DNA of 64,000 bases, taken from contig NZ_AP022590.1 in the NCBI RefSeq assembly GCF_010731775.1, positions 1,736,001 to 1,800,000 on the forward strand. Reading direction: 5' to 3'. The translations under genes and the position numbers were made by a program. The notes under the pieces are model-generated. The model saw nothing but the letters and a program-made list of their open reading frames with translations. It did not search any database and was not told the origin of the DNA. Shown piece after piece: positions 41,632-51,582 of this stretch (positions within the stretch are counted from its first letter, which is position 1; each line of letters starts with the position of its first letter). The stretch is from Mycobacterium mantenii. Its GTDB lineage: Bacteria > Actinomycetota > Actinomycetes > Mycobacteriales > Mycobacteriaceae.

Positions 41632-42867
41632 TTACAGGGCCACGCCCAGTAGCGCGTCGATGGCAGCCGCCACCAGCTGGGGCGCCTCGGTGTCGTGGCC
41701 ACCGTATTCCAGCGCATCGGTGGTCCAACCATCAAGTGCGGCAATCGCTTTGGGAGTATTCAAGTCATCGGCCAGGTATTGGCGCACCCGGGCGATCACA
41801 TCGGCGGCGTCTGGGCCGGCCGGCGGCGCGGTCGCGCGGCGCCAGCGCTGCAGCCGGGCGAAGGCCTCCTCGAGGACTTGCTCGCTCCAATAGCGGTCCC
41901 CGCGGTAGTGCCCGGCCAGCAGACCCAGCCGGATGGCCGCCGGTTCGACGCCCCGGGCGCGCAGCTGCGACACCAGCACCAGGTTGCCGCGGCTCTTCGA
42001 CATCTTGTGCCCGTCCCAGCCGATCATCCCGGCGTGTACGTAGTGGCGGGCGAATCTCCGCTCGCCGCGCACACATTCGGCGTGCGCTGCGGTGAATTCG
42101 TGATGCGGGAAGATCAGGTCGCTGCCGCCGCCCTGGATGTCCAGGCCGCTGCCGATGCGGCTGAGCGCGATCGCCGCGCACTCGACGTGCCAGCCCGGCC
42201 GGCCGGGGCCGAACGGCGACGGCCAGCTGGGCTCCCCCGGCCGCGCGGCACGCCACAGCAGGGCGTCGAGCTCGTCGGTCTTGCCGGCCCGTTGCGGATC
42301 GCCGCCGCGCTCGGCGAACAGCCGAAGCATGGTCTCGCGGTCGTAGCCGGATTCGTAGCCGAACTGCGGGGTCGCGTCGGCACGGTAATAGATGTCCGGG
42401 TATTCGCCGTCGATAACGTAGGCCGCCCCGGACGCCAGCATCTTCTCGACGAGTTCGACGACCTCTGCGATCGCCTCGGTCGCCCCGACGTAATCGCGTG
42501 GCGCCAGGATGCGCAGCGCAGCCATGTCTCCTCGGTACAGCGACACCTCACGCTCGGCCAAGTCCCGCCAGTCGATGCCGTCGCGCTCGGCGCGCTCCAA
42601 CAGCGGATCGTCGACGTCGGTGATGTTCTGGACGTAGTGGACGTCGTGACCGAGATCCAGCCATTGCCGGTAGATCAGGTCGAACGCCAGATAGGTTGCC
42701 GCGTGGCCCAGGTGGGTCGCGTCGTACGGCGTGATGCCGCAGACATACATCGTGGCGGCCGAGCCGGCCGCCACGGGACGCACCTGCCGGTCGGACGTGT
42801 CATACAGCCGAAGCTCCGGACCGCGTCCCGGCAACACGGGAACCTGTGGGGAAGGCCACGACTGCAT
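41632..42867 (-). CDS. mshC: L-cysteine:1D-myo-inositol 2-amino-2-deoxy-glucopyranoside ligase (mycothiol step 3)
   Basis: 411 aa from ATG 42867 ([16 protein letters not shown]), the start used by the family; an in-frame extension to 42957 adds 30 Arg/Pro-rich residues and is not favoured. It is a class I cysteinyl-tRNA-synthetase relative: HIGH-like THLGHAATY near residue 55, the zinc/cysteine-binding [17 protein letters not shown], and the KMSKSRGN loop. It lacks the tRNA-binding C-terminal domain of CysS, as expected of MshC. It joins cysteine to GlcN-Ins in the cytosol, giving the precursor of mycothiol. cysQ lies directly upstream on the same strand, as in M. tuberculosis. Confidence 0.97.
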   Translation of the reverse strand: MQSWPSPQVPVLPGRGPELRLYDTSDRQVRPVAAGSAATMYVCGITPYDATHLGHAATYLAFDLIYRQWLDLGHDVHYVQNITDVDDPLLERAERDGIDWRDLAEREVSLYRGDMAALRILAPRDYVGATEAIAEVVELVEKMLASGAAYVIDGEYPDIYYRADATPQFGYESGYDRETMLRLFAERGGDPQRAGKTDELDALLWRAARPGEPSWPSPFGPGRPGWHVECAAIALSRIGSGLDIQGGGSDLIFPHHEFTAAHAECVRGERRFARHYVHAGMIGWDGHKMSKSRGNLVLVSQLRARGVEPAAIRLGLLAGHYRGDRYWSEQVLEEAFARLQRWRRATAPPAGPDAADVIARVRQYLADDLNTPKAIAALDGWTTDALEYGGHDTEAPQLVAAAIDALLGVAL

Positions 42868-42979
42868 GCCAATCAGCCTAGGCGCGCCTGCGATCCGCCT
42901 CGGAATGACCCGCCCCGACCGCCGACCCGGCCCCACTGGCCGAACTGGCGCGGCCAAACTCGCGACGCCGACTCGGCCG

Positions 42980-43792
42980 TCAGCCTCGATCGCCGCGGAT
43001 GGCGCCCAGCAGGATCGGCGCCAGCTCGGCGCGGCACATCACGAAGTCGGGCAGATACGGGTCGAGTTGGTTGTAGCGCATCGGTGATCCGTCCAGCCGC
43101 GACGCATGCATGCCGGCGGCCATCACCACCCCGGCCGGGGCCGCCGAGTCCCACTCCCACTGCCCGCCCGCGTGCACGTAGGCGTCGACGTGCCCGTCGA
43201 TGATGGCCATCGCCTTCGCGCCGGCCGAGCCGATCGCGACGGGCTGGATGGGCAGCGTCTGCCGCATCCGGTGCAGCACCGCGGGGGGCCGGGTGGCGCT
43301 GACGGCGATGCGGATGGTGTCGGTGACACCGACGCGCGCGGCGTCGGCCGTCACGGTGTCGCTGCGGTAAACGATATTGCCGCGGGCCGGCAACGACACC
43401 GCCGCGTCGGTGATTTCGCGCCGGCCGTTGCTGGAGTCGCCGCTGGGGTCGCCGGTGGGACGCTGCCACAGCGCGATGTGCACCGCCCAGTCGTCGCGGC
43501 CCGGTGTGGAGAACTCCCGGGTGCCGTCCAGCGGATCGATGATCCAGACACGGTCGTGCTGAAGCCGGGACAGGTCGTCGTAGGCCTCCTCGCTGAGTAC
43601 CGCGTCGTCGGGCCGCTCGGCCTGCAGGCGCCGCAGGATCAGCGCGTTCGCCAGGCTGTCGCCCGCGTCGCCCAGCGCCCAGGGATACCCGAAGCCGACT
43701 TCGTCGCGGACCTTCAGCAGCAGCTCCCCCGCCTCGGCGGCGAGATCGGCGGCCAGGGCGGCATCGGACGTCTCGTCGGCGGCAGGGTTCAC
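42980..43792 (-). CDS. cysQ: 3'-phosphoadenosine 5'-phosphate phosphatase, inositol monophosphatase fold
   Basis: 270 aa from GTG 43792. The metal-binding motifs of the IMPase/FBPase superfamily are visible: LSEEAYDD (first acidic pair), DPLDGTREF (the D-P-I/L-D-G-T signature) and [12 protein letters not shown] (W-D-x-AAP). CysQ removes the 3' phosphate from PAP and PAPS and so controls the sulphate-assimilation pool. The arrangement cysQ-mshC links sulphur supply to mycothiol synthesis. Length and motif spacing are normal. Confidence 0.95.
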   Translation of the reverse strand: MNPAADETSDAALAADLAAEAGELLLKVRDEVGFGYPWALGDAGDSLANALILRRLQAERPDDAVLSEEAYDDLSRLQHDRVWIIDPLDGTREFSTPGRDDWAVHIALWQRPTGDPSGDSSNGRREITDAAVSLPARGNIVYRSDTVTADAARVGVTDTIRIAVSATRPPAVLHRMRQTLPIQPVAIGSAGAKAMAIIDGHVDAYVHAGGQWEWDSAAPAGVVMAAGMHASRLDGSPMRYNQLDPYLPDFVMCRAELAPILLGAIRGDRG

Positions 43793-43918
43793 CGCTTCAG
43801 TATCGCCGACGGCATGCCCACTCCCGGCCCCGCCTTCACCGTTGGCGGTGCACCCAGCGTCCGGCGGCGCCGCGCCTGCGATCGCCGCTAGAAAGCGGCC
43901 ATCTAGAAAGCCGGCCCC

Positions 43919-44737
43919 CTAGAACGCCGGCCAGGGAATGGGGCGGTGCCGGTTGGGTCCGGGCATGACCGGGTTGTCCAGCAGCGCGTGTGCGCGCCTG
44001 CGCAGCGCGCCGATCTCGGCCCGGGTGATCTGTTCGGCCAGTTCCTCGCCGAACTGATCGTCGAGCGCCTCCGTCAGGCCGGCGACGGCGTCCAGGGTGT
44101 GGTCGTCGATGGGTTTGCCGGCCCACCCCCACAGCACCGTGCGCAGTTTGTCCTCGACGTGCAGGCACACGCCGTGGTCGACCCCGAAGATGTGGCCGTC
44201 GAGGTCGCGCAGCACGTGGCCGCCCTTGCGGTCGGCGTTGTTGACCAACACGTCGAACACCGCCATCCGCCACAAGCGAATGTCGTCGGCGTGCATCAGG
44301 ACGACCTCGTCGCCGGCGTAATCGAGGGCGCGCAGCACCGGCAGATAGCCCGGCTGCTTGCTGCCGGCGGGAAACAGGTCAACCAGATCCGGCCCCGGCC
44401 GCGGCTCGGTGTCCATCGCGTCGCCGGGTTGCTGCACCCACTGCTGCAACATGCCCGGACCCGCCGGCCCGTGCCGAATGATCGTGTACGGCACGATGTT
44501 CCAGCCCAACTTCGCCGACACCAGGTAGGCGGCCCGTTCGCGGCCGGCCAGCGTCCCGTCCGGGAAGTCCCACAACGGCGCCTCACCGGCGATCGGCTTG
44601 TAGACGCAGTGCACGCTGGACTCGCCGAGCGTCGATTCGCAGAGGAAGGTGCCGTTGCTGGCCGAGCGGATCCGTCCGATGACCGTCAGCTCGCCGTTGC
44701 GCAACACCTCACGGTCGTCAGACCTCGGGGTCATCGT
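43919..44737 (-). CDS. SCO1664-family protein (PI3/4-kinase-like fold), Rv2133c-type
   Basis: 272 aa from ATG 44737 (MTPRSDDREVLRNGEL); it overlaps the upstream DUF3090 gene by 20 bp, so the two are coupled. An upstream start at 44755 is possible. The middle has YKPIAGEAPLWDFPDG and FDVLVNNADRKGGHVL followed by GVDHGVCLH, a kinase-like arrangement of Lys, N-x-D-R and D-H-G elements seen in this actinobacterial family. The biochemical function is unproven. It is conserved beside the DUF3090 and histidine phosphatase genes. Confidence 0.9.
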   Translation of the reverse strand, partial: TMTPRSDDREVLRNGELTVIGRIRSASNGTFLCESTLGESSVHCVYKPIAGEAPLWDFPDGTLAGRERAAYLVSAKLGWNIVPYTIIRHGPAGPGMLQQWVQQPGDAMDTEPRPGPDLVDLFPAGSKQPGYLPVLRALDYAGDEVVLMHADDIRLWRMAVFDVLVNNADRKGGHVLRDLDGHIFGVDHGVCLHVEDKLRTVLWGWAGKPIDDHTLDAVAGLTEALDDQFGEELAEQITRAEIGALRRRAHALLDNPVMPGPNRHRPIPWPAF

Positions 44738-45305
44738 CAGGCCCGAGCAGCGCACTGCGCCGATATCCGTTGGCGCGCGCGCAGATATGGCCCTCCGGTT
44801 CCAGCGGTTCGTCGCACAGCGGACACGGCGGACGCCCTGCGGAGATGACGCGATTGGAGCGGGTGGCGAACTGACGCGCCGATTCCGGCGTCAGGAACAC
44901 CCGCACCGCGTCGGGACCCTCTTCGGTGTCGTCGAGCACCACCGACGCGTCGAACTCGGCGTCGGTCACCGCCAGCAGCTCCACCACGACGGTCTGCGCC
45001 TCCGAATCCCAGCCCAGGCCCATGGTCCCGACCCGGAACTCGGCATCCACGGGGGTGACCAACGGGCTGAGGTCCTCGATCTCGGCGGGCTCCGGCGGGA
45101 CGGGCGTGCCGAACCTGCGGTTCACCTCGAGCAGCAGCGCACCGATGCGTTCGGCGAGGACCGCCACCTGCTGCTTCTCCAATATCACCGACACCACTCG
45201 GGCGTCGTGCACAGCCTGGATGTAGAACGTGCGATTTCCGGGCTGGCCAACGGTCCCGGCCACGAAGCGGTCGGGTGTGCGGAAGACATGAATTGCGCGG
45301 GCCAT
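44718..45305 (-). CDS. DUF3090 family protein with C-terminal zinc-ribbon-like cysteines (Rv2134c-type)
   Basis: 195 aa from ATG 45305 (MARAIHVFRTPDRF). The reading frame is open further upstream to 45545, but that extension is Arg/Pro rich and lies against the next gene, so the internal ATG is preferred. The conserved family body is followed by CPLCDEPLEPEGHICAR, with CxxC and a further Cys that could bind zinc. The function is unknown. It belongs to the three-gene actinobacterial set with the SCO1664-like and phosphoglycerate-mutase-like genes. Confidence 0.92.
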   Translation of the reverse strand: MARAIHVFRTPDRFVAGTVGQPGNRTFYIQAVHDARVVSVILEKQQVAVLAERIGALLLEVNRRFGTPVPPEPAEIEDLSPLVTPVDAEFRVGTMGLGWDSEAQTVVVELLAVTDAEFDASVVLDDTEEGPDAVRVFLTPESARQFATRSNRVISAGRPPCPLCDEPLEPEGHICARANGYRRSALLGPDDDPEV

Positions 45306-45366
45306 GGCACTTCCAAAATACCGGGTGTTGCCGTCGCCGTGCGATCCGATGGAGGTAGCCGCGGAA

Positions 45367-46143
45367 TCAATCCGTGGAACCGCCGACCACCGCGTCGCTG
45401 GACGGCACTGCCGCGGCCGATTCCTGCGGCCCTCCGTTGGACGTGGGATCGGTTTCCGGCTTTGCCTCGTCCTTTTTTGCCTCGTCCTTCGCCGGCGGCC
45501 CGGCCCGCAGCGCGGCGGACAGCCGCGCGCCGGTGTGGTTGACATGCAACACGAACGGGCGCAGTTCGGTGTAACGGATCACACTCACCGAAGCCGGATC
45601 GGCGGTGACGCGCTGGAAGCCGTCCAGGTGTATGCCGTACGCGTCGGCGATGACCGCCTTGATGACATCACCGTGAGTGCAGGCGACCCACAGCACGTCG
45701 CCGCCGTGCTCTCCCCCGGCTTCCAGAGCCAGCCGGCGGTCGTGCTCGCGCACGGCGGCCACCGCCCGCGCCTGCACCTGCGCCAGGCCCTCGCCGCCGG
45801 GGAACACTGCCGCGCTGGGATGGGCCTGAACCACCTTCCACAACGGCTCGCTGACCAACTCACCGAGTTTGCGGCCCGTCCATTCGCCGTAGTCCACCTC
45901 GGCGAGCCGATCGTCGACGAGCGGGGTGAGGCAGAGCGCGTCGGCCAGCGGCTCGAGGGTGCGCCGGCAGCGCAGCAGTGGCGAGCTGACCAGCGCCCGG
46001 ATCGGCAGATCACCGATCCGATCGATCAGGCCGGCGGATTGTTCGCTGCCCTTGTCATCGAGGTCGACGCCCTCGGAGCGACCGGCGAGAACGCCCGCGG
46101 TGTTCGAACTCGAGCGGCCGTGCCGTAACAGGATGACGGTCAT
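45367..46143 (-). CDS. Histidine phosphatase superfamily protein (MSMEG_4193 family, Rv2135c-type)
   Basis: 258 aa from ATG 46143 (MTVILLRHGRSSSN). The catalytic LRHG lies at residues 5-8; further active-site elements are SSPLLRCRRT (Arg), E in DYGEWTGRK and the second His in ACTHGDV. The C-terminus is a low-complexity charged tail (AKKDEAKKDEAKPE) and probably disordered. Substrate unknown; annotated in relatives as a phosphomutase-like phosphatase. The M. tuberculosis order has uppP right before this gene; here the small Rv2137c-like gene follows at once on the upstream side. Confidence 0.93.
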   Translation of the reverse strand: MTVILLRHGRSSSNTAGVLAGRSEGVDLDDKGSEQSAGLIDRIGDLPIRALVSSPLLRCRRTLEPLADALCLTPLVDDRLAEVDYGEWTGRKLGELVSEPLWKVVQAHPSAAVFPGGEGLAQVQARAVAAVREHDRRLALEAGGEHGGDVLWVACTHGDVIKAVIADAYGIHLDGFQRVTADPASVSVIRYTELRPFVLHVNHTGARLSAALRAGPPAKDEAKKDEAKPETDPTSNGGPQESAAAVPSSDAVVGGSTD

Positions 46144-46183
46144 ATCGACCACGACGGTACCCGGTGGACGGGTCCGCGAATGA

Positions 46184-46486
46184 TCAGCGCGGAACGGGTA
46201 CCGCGTGCGCCACGGAGTCGCGCACCGCAGCGGTCAGGCTGCGCTCGTCGGTGAGGTCGATGTCGACCAGGCTGCGGACGGCCGTGGCGACCACCTCGTC
46301 GGCCTGCGGAACGGGCCCGGCCAGGCGCGGCCGGTAAACCTCGACGACAAGGGATCGGTTCTCGATGTGGAATGAAAAACTCCGCCCGTCACCGACTTGC
46401 CCGTACCCGCTAGCGGAAATGCCTGTCGACATGTCCTCGACAGCAAACTCTTTCTGCGCCGTATGACGGTCAGCGGTGACGGCCAT
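46184..46486 (-). CDS. Small conserved mycobacterial protein (Rv2137c-type)
   Basis: 100 aa from ATG 46486. It begins MAVTADRHTAQKEFAVEDM and contains a beta-rich FSFHIENRSLVVEVYRP segment and a helical, acidic C-terminus (VDIDLTDERSLTAAVRD). No signal peptide or membrane segment. No known domain is recognised; identity rests on its position in the conserved gene string next to the histidine phosphatase and the divergent lppL. Function unknown. Confidence 0.75.
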   Translation of the reverse strand: MAVTADRHTAQKEFAVEDMSTGISASGYGQVGDGRSFSFHIENRSLVVEVYRPRLAGPVPQADEVVATAVRSLVDIDLTDERSLTAAVRDSVAHAVPVPR

Positions 46487-46596
46487 GAGCCGACCATACC
46501 TCGCCGGTAGGGTTGGACGCAGGCGGCATGGCCCTAGTGAATGCGAAGGCGTTCCCTAGAATTTGTGTTCCACCGCCGCACCACGAGGGAAACGAA

Positions 46597-47673
46597 TTGC
46601 CGCCACGACTAGGACGCCACAAGCTGGCAGGTCAGGGCGGTTTGTGGAGTCTCGCGGTGTTGCTGATCACGGTAGCCGGCTGTTCATCGAATCCGCTCAG
46701 TACCGCGCCACGCACCATCGAAGCGGCGCGCCCCGCCGTGTCGCCGCCGGCGTCGCAGCAGCCGGCCGGCGCGGTGCGGCCCCTTGCCGGTTCCGCCGCG
46801 GCGGCGGTCTTCGACGCCGGCACCCACCAGCTGGCCGTCCTGACGCCGGGCGCCGACCCGGCCGCGCCCGCCAGCGTCACCGTCTTCGGCGGACCGCAGG
46901 TCACACCCCACGTCGTCGGGCTGCCGGGACCGGCGGCCGCGTTGGCCGATGACGGTCACGGAACCGTCTACCTGGCCGCGCGTGGCGGCTACTTCGCGGT
47001 TGAGCTGGCCACCGGCCGCGCGACGCAGGTGGCCGTCGAAGATGCCTCCCAAACCGAATTCACCGCGGTGGCGCAGCGCGCCGACGGCAGGCTGGTGCTG
47101 GGCAGCGCCGACGGCGCGGTGTACACCCTTGCTTCTCCAACACCGGCCTCCCCGGCGCCGGGCACCAGTGCGGCCGTCGCCAATCACAATAAGATTTTTG
47201 CGCGCGTCGATTCCCTTGCTACACAAGGGAATACGACGATAGTGCTGGACCGTGGACAAACGTCGGTGACGACGATCGACGCCGACGGTCGTGCCCAGCA
47301 GGCGCTGCGGGCGGGGCGGGGCGCCACCACCATGGCCGCCGATCCGGCGGGCCGGGTGCTGGTCGCCGATACCCGCGGCGGCCAGCTGCTGGTGTACGGC
47401 GTGGATCCGCTGATACTGCGTCAGGCCTACCCGGTTCCGCAGGCGCCATACGGCCTGGCCGGTTCCCGCGCGTTAGCCTGGGTTTCGCAGACCGTTTCCA
47501 ATATCGTCGTTGGTTACGATCTATCCACCGGAATTCCCGTCGAAAAGGTGCGTTACCCGACCGTGCAGCAACCGAACTCGCTGGCCTTCGACGAAGCGTC
47601 AGACACCCTGTACGTGGTGTCGGGTTCCGGTGCCGGAGTTCAGGTCATCGAGCACGCGGCGGGTACGCGTTGA
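46597..47673 (+). CDS. lppL: Lipoprotein LppL, beta-propeller-like
   Basis: 358 aa from TTG 46597, chosen because GAGGGA precedes it by six bases and because it gives a normal lipoprotein signal: a basic n-region (RLGRHK), a hydrophobic core (LWSLAVLLIT) and the lipobox VAGC. The mature part has repeated blade-like stretches (TVYLAARGGYFAV, GRVLVADTRGGQLLVYG, DTLYVVSGSGAGVQVI), suggesting a YncE/NHL-type propeller on the outer face of the membrane. Stop and next start overlap. Function unknown; position upstream of pyrD is conserved in mycobacteria. Confidence 0.88.
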   Translation: MPPRLGRHKLAGQGGLWSLAVLLITVAGCSSNPLSTAPRTIEAARPAVSPPASQQPAGAVRPLAGSAAAAVFDAGTHQLAVLTPGADPAAPASVTVFGGPQVTPHVVGLPGPAAALADDGHGTVYLAARGGYFAVELATGRATQVAVEDASQTEFTAVAQRADGRLVLGSADGAVYTLASPTPASPAPGTSAAVANHNKIFARVDSLATQGNTTIVLDRGQTSVTTIDADGRAQQALRAGRGATTMAADPAGRVLVADTRGGQLLVYGVDPLILRQAYPVPQAPYGLAGSRALAWVSQTVSNIVVGYDLSTGIPVEKVRYPTVQQPNSLAFDEASDTLYVVSGSGAGVQVIEHAAGTR

Positions 47674-47939
47674 CCGCGGCGCGGCGGAGCAGGCTGCCCG
47701 CAGGCTGGGACACGGAGATGTCCGACGAATACGAATGGGCGCCGCTGCGCCTGCCTCCGGAAGTGACCCGGATCAGCGCGTCCACCCGATTGTCCATCGA
47801 GGCCGAATACCGCGGGTGGGAATTGACCAGGGTGCGGCTTTACACCGATGGTAGCAGGCGAGTTTTGTTGCGCCGCAAGAAGTCTCGTTTGGACAGCGCC
47901 AACTCCGAGGGGCGACGGCCCGACCAGCCGGAACTGTGA
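47670..47939 (+). CDS. DUF5703 family protein
   Basis: Small basic protein whose conserved core starts at [18 protein letters not shown] and runs through [14 protein letters not shown] to [11 protein letters not shown]. The TTG at 47670 overlaps the lppL stop and would allow coupling, while ATG 47718 is where the conserved part begins; either is possible. The stop overlaps the pyrD GTG (GTGA), so it is the middle member of a tightly coupled lppL - DUF5703 - pyrD operon. Function unknown. Confidence 0.8.
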   Translation: MTAARRSRLPAGWDTEMSDEYEWAPLRLPPEVTRISASTRLSIEAEYRGWELTRVRLYTDGSRRVLLRRKKSRLDSANSEGRRPDQPEL

Positions 47940-49042
47940 CGGCCGCCCAGCCACGCGAAGGCGGACATCGGATGTACGGCGTGCTGCGGCGGCTGTTCTT
48001 TGTGATCCCGCCCGAGCGGATTCACACGCTGGTTTTCGCCTTGTTGCGTGGTGTCACAGCGGTCAGCTGGGCACGACGGCTGCTGAGCCGGCTGCTGGCC
48101 CCGGCAGATCCGGCGCTGGCCAGCACGGTGTTCGGGGTGCGTTTCCCCGGGCCGCTGGGGCTGGCGGCCGGCTTCGACAAGGACGGCCTGGGGCTGCTCA
48201 CCTGGGGCGCGCTGGGCTTCGGTTACGCCGAGGTCGGGACGGTGACCGCCAACCCGCAACCCGGCAATCCGGCCCCCCGGATGTTCCGGCTGCCCGCCGA
48301 TCGCGCCCTGCTGAACCGCATGGGCTTCAACAACCTCGGCGCCGGCGCGCTGGCGATGCGGCTTTCGCGGCAGCGGCCCGAAGTGCCGATTGGGGTCAAC
48401 ATCGGCAAGACGAAGGTGACGCCTGCCGACGCCGCCGTCGACGATTACCGGGCGAGCGCCCGCCTGGTCGGCCCGCTGGCGTCCTACCTCGTGGTCAATG
48501 TCAGCTCACCGAACACGCCCGGGCTGCGCGATCTGCAAGCGGTCGAGTCGCTGCGGCCCATCCTGTCGGCCGTGCTCGCCGAGACGTCCACACCGGTGCT
48601 GGTGAAGATCGCGCCGGATCTGTCCGATGCCGACGTGGACGAAATCGCCGATTTGGCAGTCGAATTGGGCCTGGCCGGCATCGTCGCCACCAACACCACG
48701 GTGTCGCGGCAAGGTTTGAACACACCGGGCGTCGACGAGCTGGGTCCGGGTGGTATCTCCGGGCCGCCGGTGGCACGCCGGGCCGTGGAAGTGCTGCGCC
48801 GGCTCTACCGCCGTGTCGGCGATCGCCTGGTGCTGATCAGTGTCGGGGGCATCGAGACGGCGGACGACGCGTGGGAGCGGATTACCGCGGGCGCGTCGCT
48901 GCTGCAGGGCTATACCGGCTTCGTCTACGGAGGAGGCTTGTGGGTCAAGAAAATTCACGACGGCATCGCGCAGCGGCTGCGCGACGGTGGTTTCGCCTCG
49001 CTCAGTGATGCCGTCGGCTCGGCGGCCCACCCACCGGATTGA
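47936..49042 (+). CDS. pyrD: Dihydroorotate dehydrogenase (quinone), class 2
   Basis: 368 aa from GTG 47936 (overlap with the preceding stop); ATG 47972 ([15 protein letters not shown]) is the alternative. The N-terminal amphipathic helices that bind membrane quinone in class 2 enzymes are present. FMN and substrate motifs: [29 protein letters not shown] with the class 2 catalytic Ser, [28 protein letters not shown] and GYTGFVYGG. It oxidises dihydroorotate to orotate in pyrimidine synthesis at the inner membrane. Length is typical. Confidence 0.97.
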   Translation: MTAAQPREGGHRMYGVLRRLFFVIPPERIHTLVFALLRGVTAVSWARRLLSRLLAPADPALASTVFGVRFPGPLGLAAGFDKDGLGLLTWGALGFGYAEVGTVTANPQPGNPAPRMFRLPADRALLNRMGFNNLGAGALAMRLSRQRPEVPIGVNIGKTKVTPADAAVDDYRASARLVGPLASYLVVNVSSPNTPGLRDLQAVESLRPILSAVLAETSTPVLVKIAPDLSDADVDEIADLAVELGLAGIVATNTTVSRQGLNTPGVDELGPGGISGPPVARRAVEVLRRLYRRVGDRLVLISVGGIETADDAWERITAGASLLQGYTGFVYGGGLWVKKIHDGIAQRLRDGGFASLSDAVGSAAHPPD

Positions 49043-49243
49043 GGAGTGCCCGTCCGGACCCGACCCGCAATGTGCCGCAATCCCGCGCCGCTGCGATCGC
49101 GCGGTCGAGCACGAGAAGGCCGCCGGCATGACGAACCCGTGCTGGTGATCGCTTAGGACCAGTAGAAAATCGGAAATAGATTTTCGCGGGACCCGCTCCA
49201 CTCCTGGCTAGGCTGACTACCAGTTCGGCATAAGGAGCGGCTG

Positions 49244-50767
49244 GTGATCACGTTGGACCGCTTGGTGAACGTGCTTGGTGGTTATGGAGTCCGGTTGCGT
49301 TGGTCGTCGGTGCCCAGGTCGACTGAACTGCGCAGCGTGGTGATCCACGAATCCGCCCCGGATCGTGTGGTGGTAGGGGATGTGTTGCTGGCCATCGGTG
49401 CCCGCTCCCTCCGCGAAGCGGTGCAGTGGGCAGCTTCAGCGCGTGCTGTCGTGGTGTTGGTACGCGACGGTGAGGAGCCGATCGCGTTCGACAAAGACGC
49501 CGAGGTCGGCGCGGTCATGGTGGTCGACGAGACGGTCACGTGGAGCGAGGTGGGTGCGGTCGTCTACGGGCTGGTGCTCGAGGGCCGTGAGACTGAATCC
49601 GGTCGTGGCCCAACGGATCTGTTCGCGTTGGCCGATAGCCTGGCGGACGCTATCGGCAGTTCAGTTGTCATACACGATCGACTGTTGCGGGTGCTGGCGT
49701 ATTCGAAACTGCAGCAACATGCCGACCCGGCGCGGGTGCAGACGATCCTGGAACGGCAGACACCGGAGCAGCTGCGCGCACTGTTTGATGCTCGGGGCGT
49801 GTTCGCACACCTGAGGGTCTCCGACGAGCCGCTGTTTGTCCCAAAGGACTCCGAACACGGCTTGATCGGGCGCATGGTGGTGGCGGTGCGCTCCGGCGGA
49901 GAGCTGATCGGGTCGGTGTGGGTCGCGTGTTCGGCGCCGCTGAACGAAGCGGCGCGCACCGCCTTGGCCGAGGGTGCGCACACGGTGGCCCTGCATCTTC
50001 TACGCTCGCGGGCCAGCGCCGATTTGGAGCGCCAAGTCGAATCCGAACTGGTGATCCGGTTGCTGGAGGGCACCGCTGATGCCGCCATGGTGGCGAGCAG
50101 GCTGGGTCTGCCGCACGACGGTTTGAGGGTGATCGCGCTGCAAGCGTTCATCGGCGATGACCGCGATGCCGCTCTGTTGTTGGCTTTCGAGCGTGCCACC
50201 ACTGGGTTCGGCTGGTCACGGCCGGGGCGCAGCGCCTTGGCGGGCAATATCGTTTACACGCTGCTTCCCGGCGGGCAAGCGGCGGATGCGCGGCGCTGGG
50301 TAACCGGTTTGCGGGCGGCCCTTCCCAAACAGGTGACGGTGTTGGCCGGCGTAAGTGGCGGCGCTGAGGTGACAGACCTCGCCGCCGCACGCCAGGAAGC
50401 CGAGGAATGTCTTGCGCTGCATGAGATGTCACCCGGGATCCCGCCTCCGGTCTATGACGAGTCATGGGCTGACATCCTGCTGCAGCGGTTGCGCACCGCG
50501 GCGCGCTCCGGCCGGTCCCCATCCCGTGGGCCGGTGGCCGAGTTAGGCCGCCACGACCGCGCCCACGGGACCGACTACGCGGCCACGCTGCGGGCATGGC
50601 TGGCGGCCCAGGGCGACCCGACCGAGGCCGGTAAACAGCTGGGAGTGCACGAAAACACCGTGCGTTACCGGTTGCGCAAGATGGCCGAGATCACCAATCT
50701 GCCGTTAGGCGATGCCAGAAAGCGGCTGGCGATGATGATAGAACTCGCGGCTATCGACACCGACTGA
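49244..50767 (+). CDS. PucR/CdaR-family transcriptional regulator
   Basis: 507 aa from GTG 49244, with AAGGAG seven bases upstream. The N-terminal third (residues 1-130) is a PucR-like ligand domain (HESAPDRVVVGDVLLAIG). The middle is GAF/GGDEF-like (SSVVIHDRLLRVLAYSK). The C-terminus is the PucR helix-turn-helix: LRAWLAAQGDPTEAGKQLGVHENTVRYRLRKM. Regulators of this family often control purine, amino-acid or aromatic catabolism, but no such operon is adjacent; the neighbours are a membrane protein and GreA-like genes. It is absent between pyrD and Rv2140c in M. tuberculosis, so it belongs to an accessory insertion. Confidence 0.92.
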   Translation: MITLDRLVNVLGGYGVRLRWSSVPRSTELRSVVIHESAPDRVVVGDVLLAIGARSLREAVQWAASARAVVVLVRDGEEPIAFDKDAEVGAVMVVDETVTWSEVGAVVYGLVLEGRETESGRGPTDLFALADSLADAIGSSVVIHDRLLRVLAYSKLQQHADPARVQTILERQTPEQLRALFDARGVFAHLRVSDEPLFVPKDSEHGLIGRMVVAVRSGGELIGSVWVACSAPLNEAARTALAEGAHTVALHLLRSRASADLERQVESELVIRLLEGTADAAMVASRLGLPHDGLRVIALQAFIGDDRDAALLLAFERATTGFGWSRPGRSALAGNIVYTLLPGGQAADARRWVTGLRAALPKQVTVLAGVSGGAEVTDLAAARQEAEECLALHEMSPGIPPPVYDESWADILLQRLRTAARSGRSPSRGPVAELGRHDRAHGTDYAATLRAWLAAQGDPTEAGKQLGVHENTVRYRLRKMAEITNLPLGDARKRLAMMIELAAIDTD

Positions 50768-50952
50768 CCAGGGGCGCTGTCGGAACCCGATAACGCGCGG
50801 CCCCGTAGTTGTCTGGCTGCGGCAAAGCTGGCGGCGACCATCCGCACCATCATGAAGGTTGCCAACCCAGCGGGCAGGTTTGAGTGACGGCTGGTATCCG
50901 CCCGCCGCGCGGTACCGCAAACCCAGGCCGACTCTGCGATAGGAAAGTTTCG

Positions 50953-51582
50953 ATGTCCACCTCAGACCCCGATCATCAATCGATCGCCGACCACCGACCA
51001 GATGATGACGCCGCGATGGAGACCTTCACCGTGCCTTTGCCGCGAAGGCTGTTCGTGCGGCTGTTTGGTCGCAATCCGCTGATACGCACCACGGACCGGG
51101 TGGAGGCGCTGATTTTGGTGTTGGCCGTTGCGGTGTCGCTGATCGCCGTACCTATCGGTGCAGCCGTGGGCACCGCGGTCCATGATTCTCGTAGCCGCCA
51201 CTACGCCGAGCAGGTCCAGACTCGCCGCCCGGTGACCGCCACTGTCATCGGGGAGAGCCACACTCGCCGCAACCTTGAGAGCCCGACAGTGACGGTTCCT
51301 GCCCGATGGTTTGCCGCCGGGGCCGAACGCACCGGCGACGTCACCGCGCCGCTGACGGCCAAAATTGGCGACGATGTTGAGATTTGGGTAGATGACGAGG
51401 GCCTTCCCGTTGCCCGACCGCTGAATACCGCCCGCGACGAAGCGCTGACCTTCGCGGTAGCGACCTGGTGGGCCGTGAGCCTCTTGGCAGCGGCCCTATT
51501 TGCACGCGCACGGATCACCCTTGACCGAATCCGCTACGACCGATGGCAACGGAGCTTCGACCGCCTCGTCGAGCGACGATAA
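50953..51582 (+). CDS. Rv1733c-like two-helix membrane protein
   Basis: 209 aa from ATG 50953 (AGGAAAG ten bases upstream); an extension to 50884 has no ribosome site. Two transmembrane helices flank an extracytoplasmic domain: residues about 51-75 (ALILVLAVAVSLIAVPIGAAVG) and about 167-187 (TWWAVSLLAAALFARA). The loop contains a beta-rich PTVTVPARWFAAG section and IGDDVEIWVDDEGLP. This is the layout of the mycobacterial Rv1733c family, known as a membrane antigen family in the dormancy regulon; function unknown. Confidence 0.85.
   Translation: MSTSDPDHQSIADHRPDDDAAMETFTVPLPRRLFVRLFGRNPLIRTTDRVEALILVLAVAVSLIAVPIGAAVGTAVHDSRSRHYAEQVQTRRPVTATVIGESHTRRNLESPTVTVPARWFAAGAERTGDVTAPLTAKIGDDVEIWVDDEGLPVARPLNTARDEALTFAVATWWAVSLLAAALFARARITLDRIRYDRWQRSFDRLVERR

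Noticed and set aside
42868..42957. 30-residue extension of MshC
   Set aside because: Family members begin at MQSW; the extension is low-complexity.
45306..45545. N-terminal extension of the DUF3090 protein
   Set aside because: Arg/Pro rich, not part of the family; the ATG at 45305 gives the conserved start.
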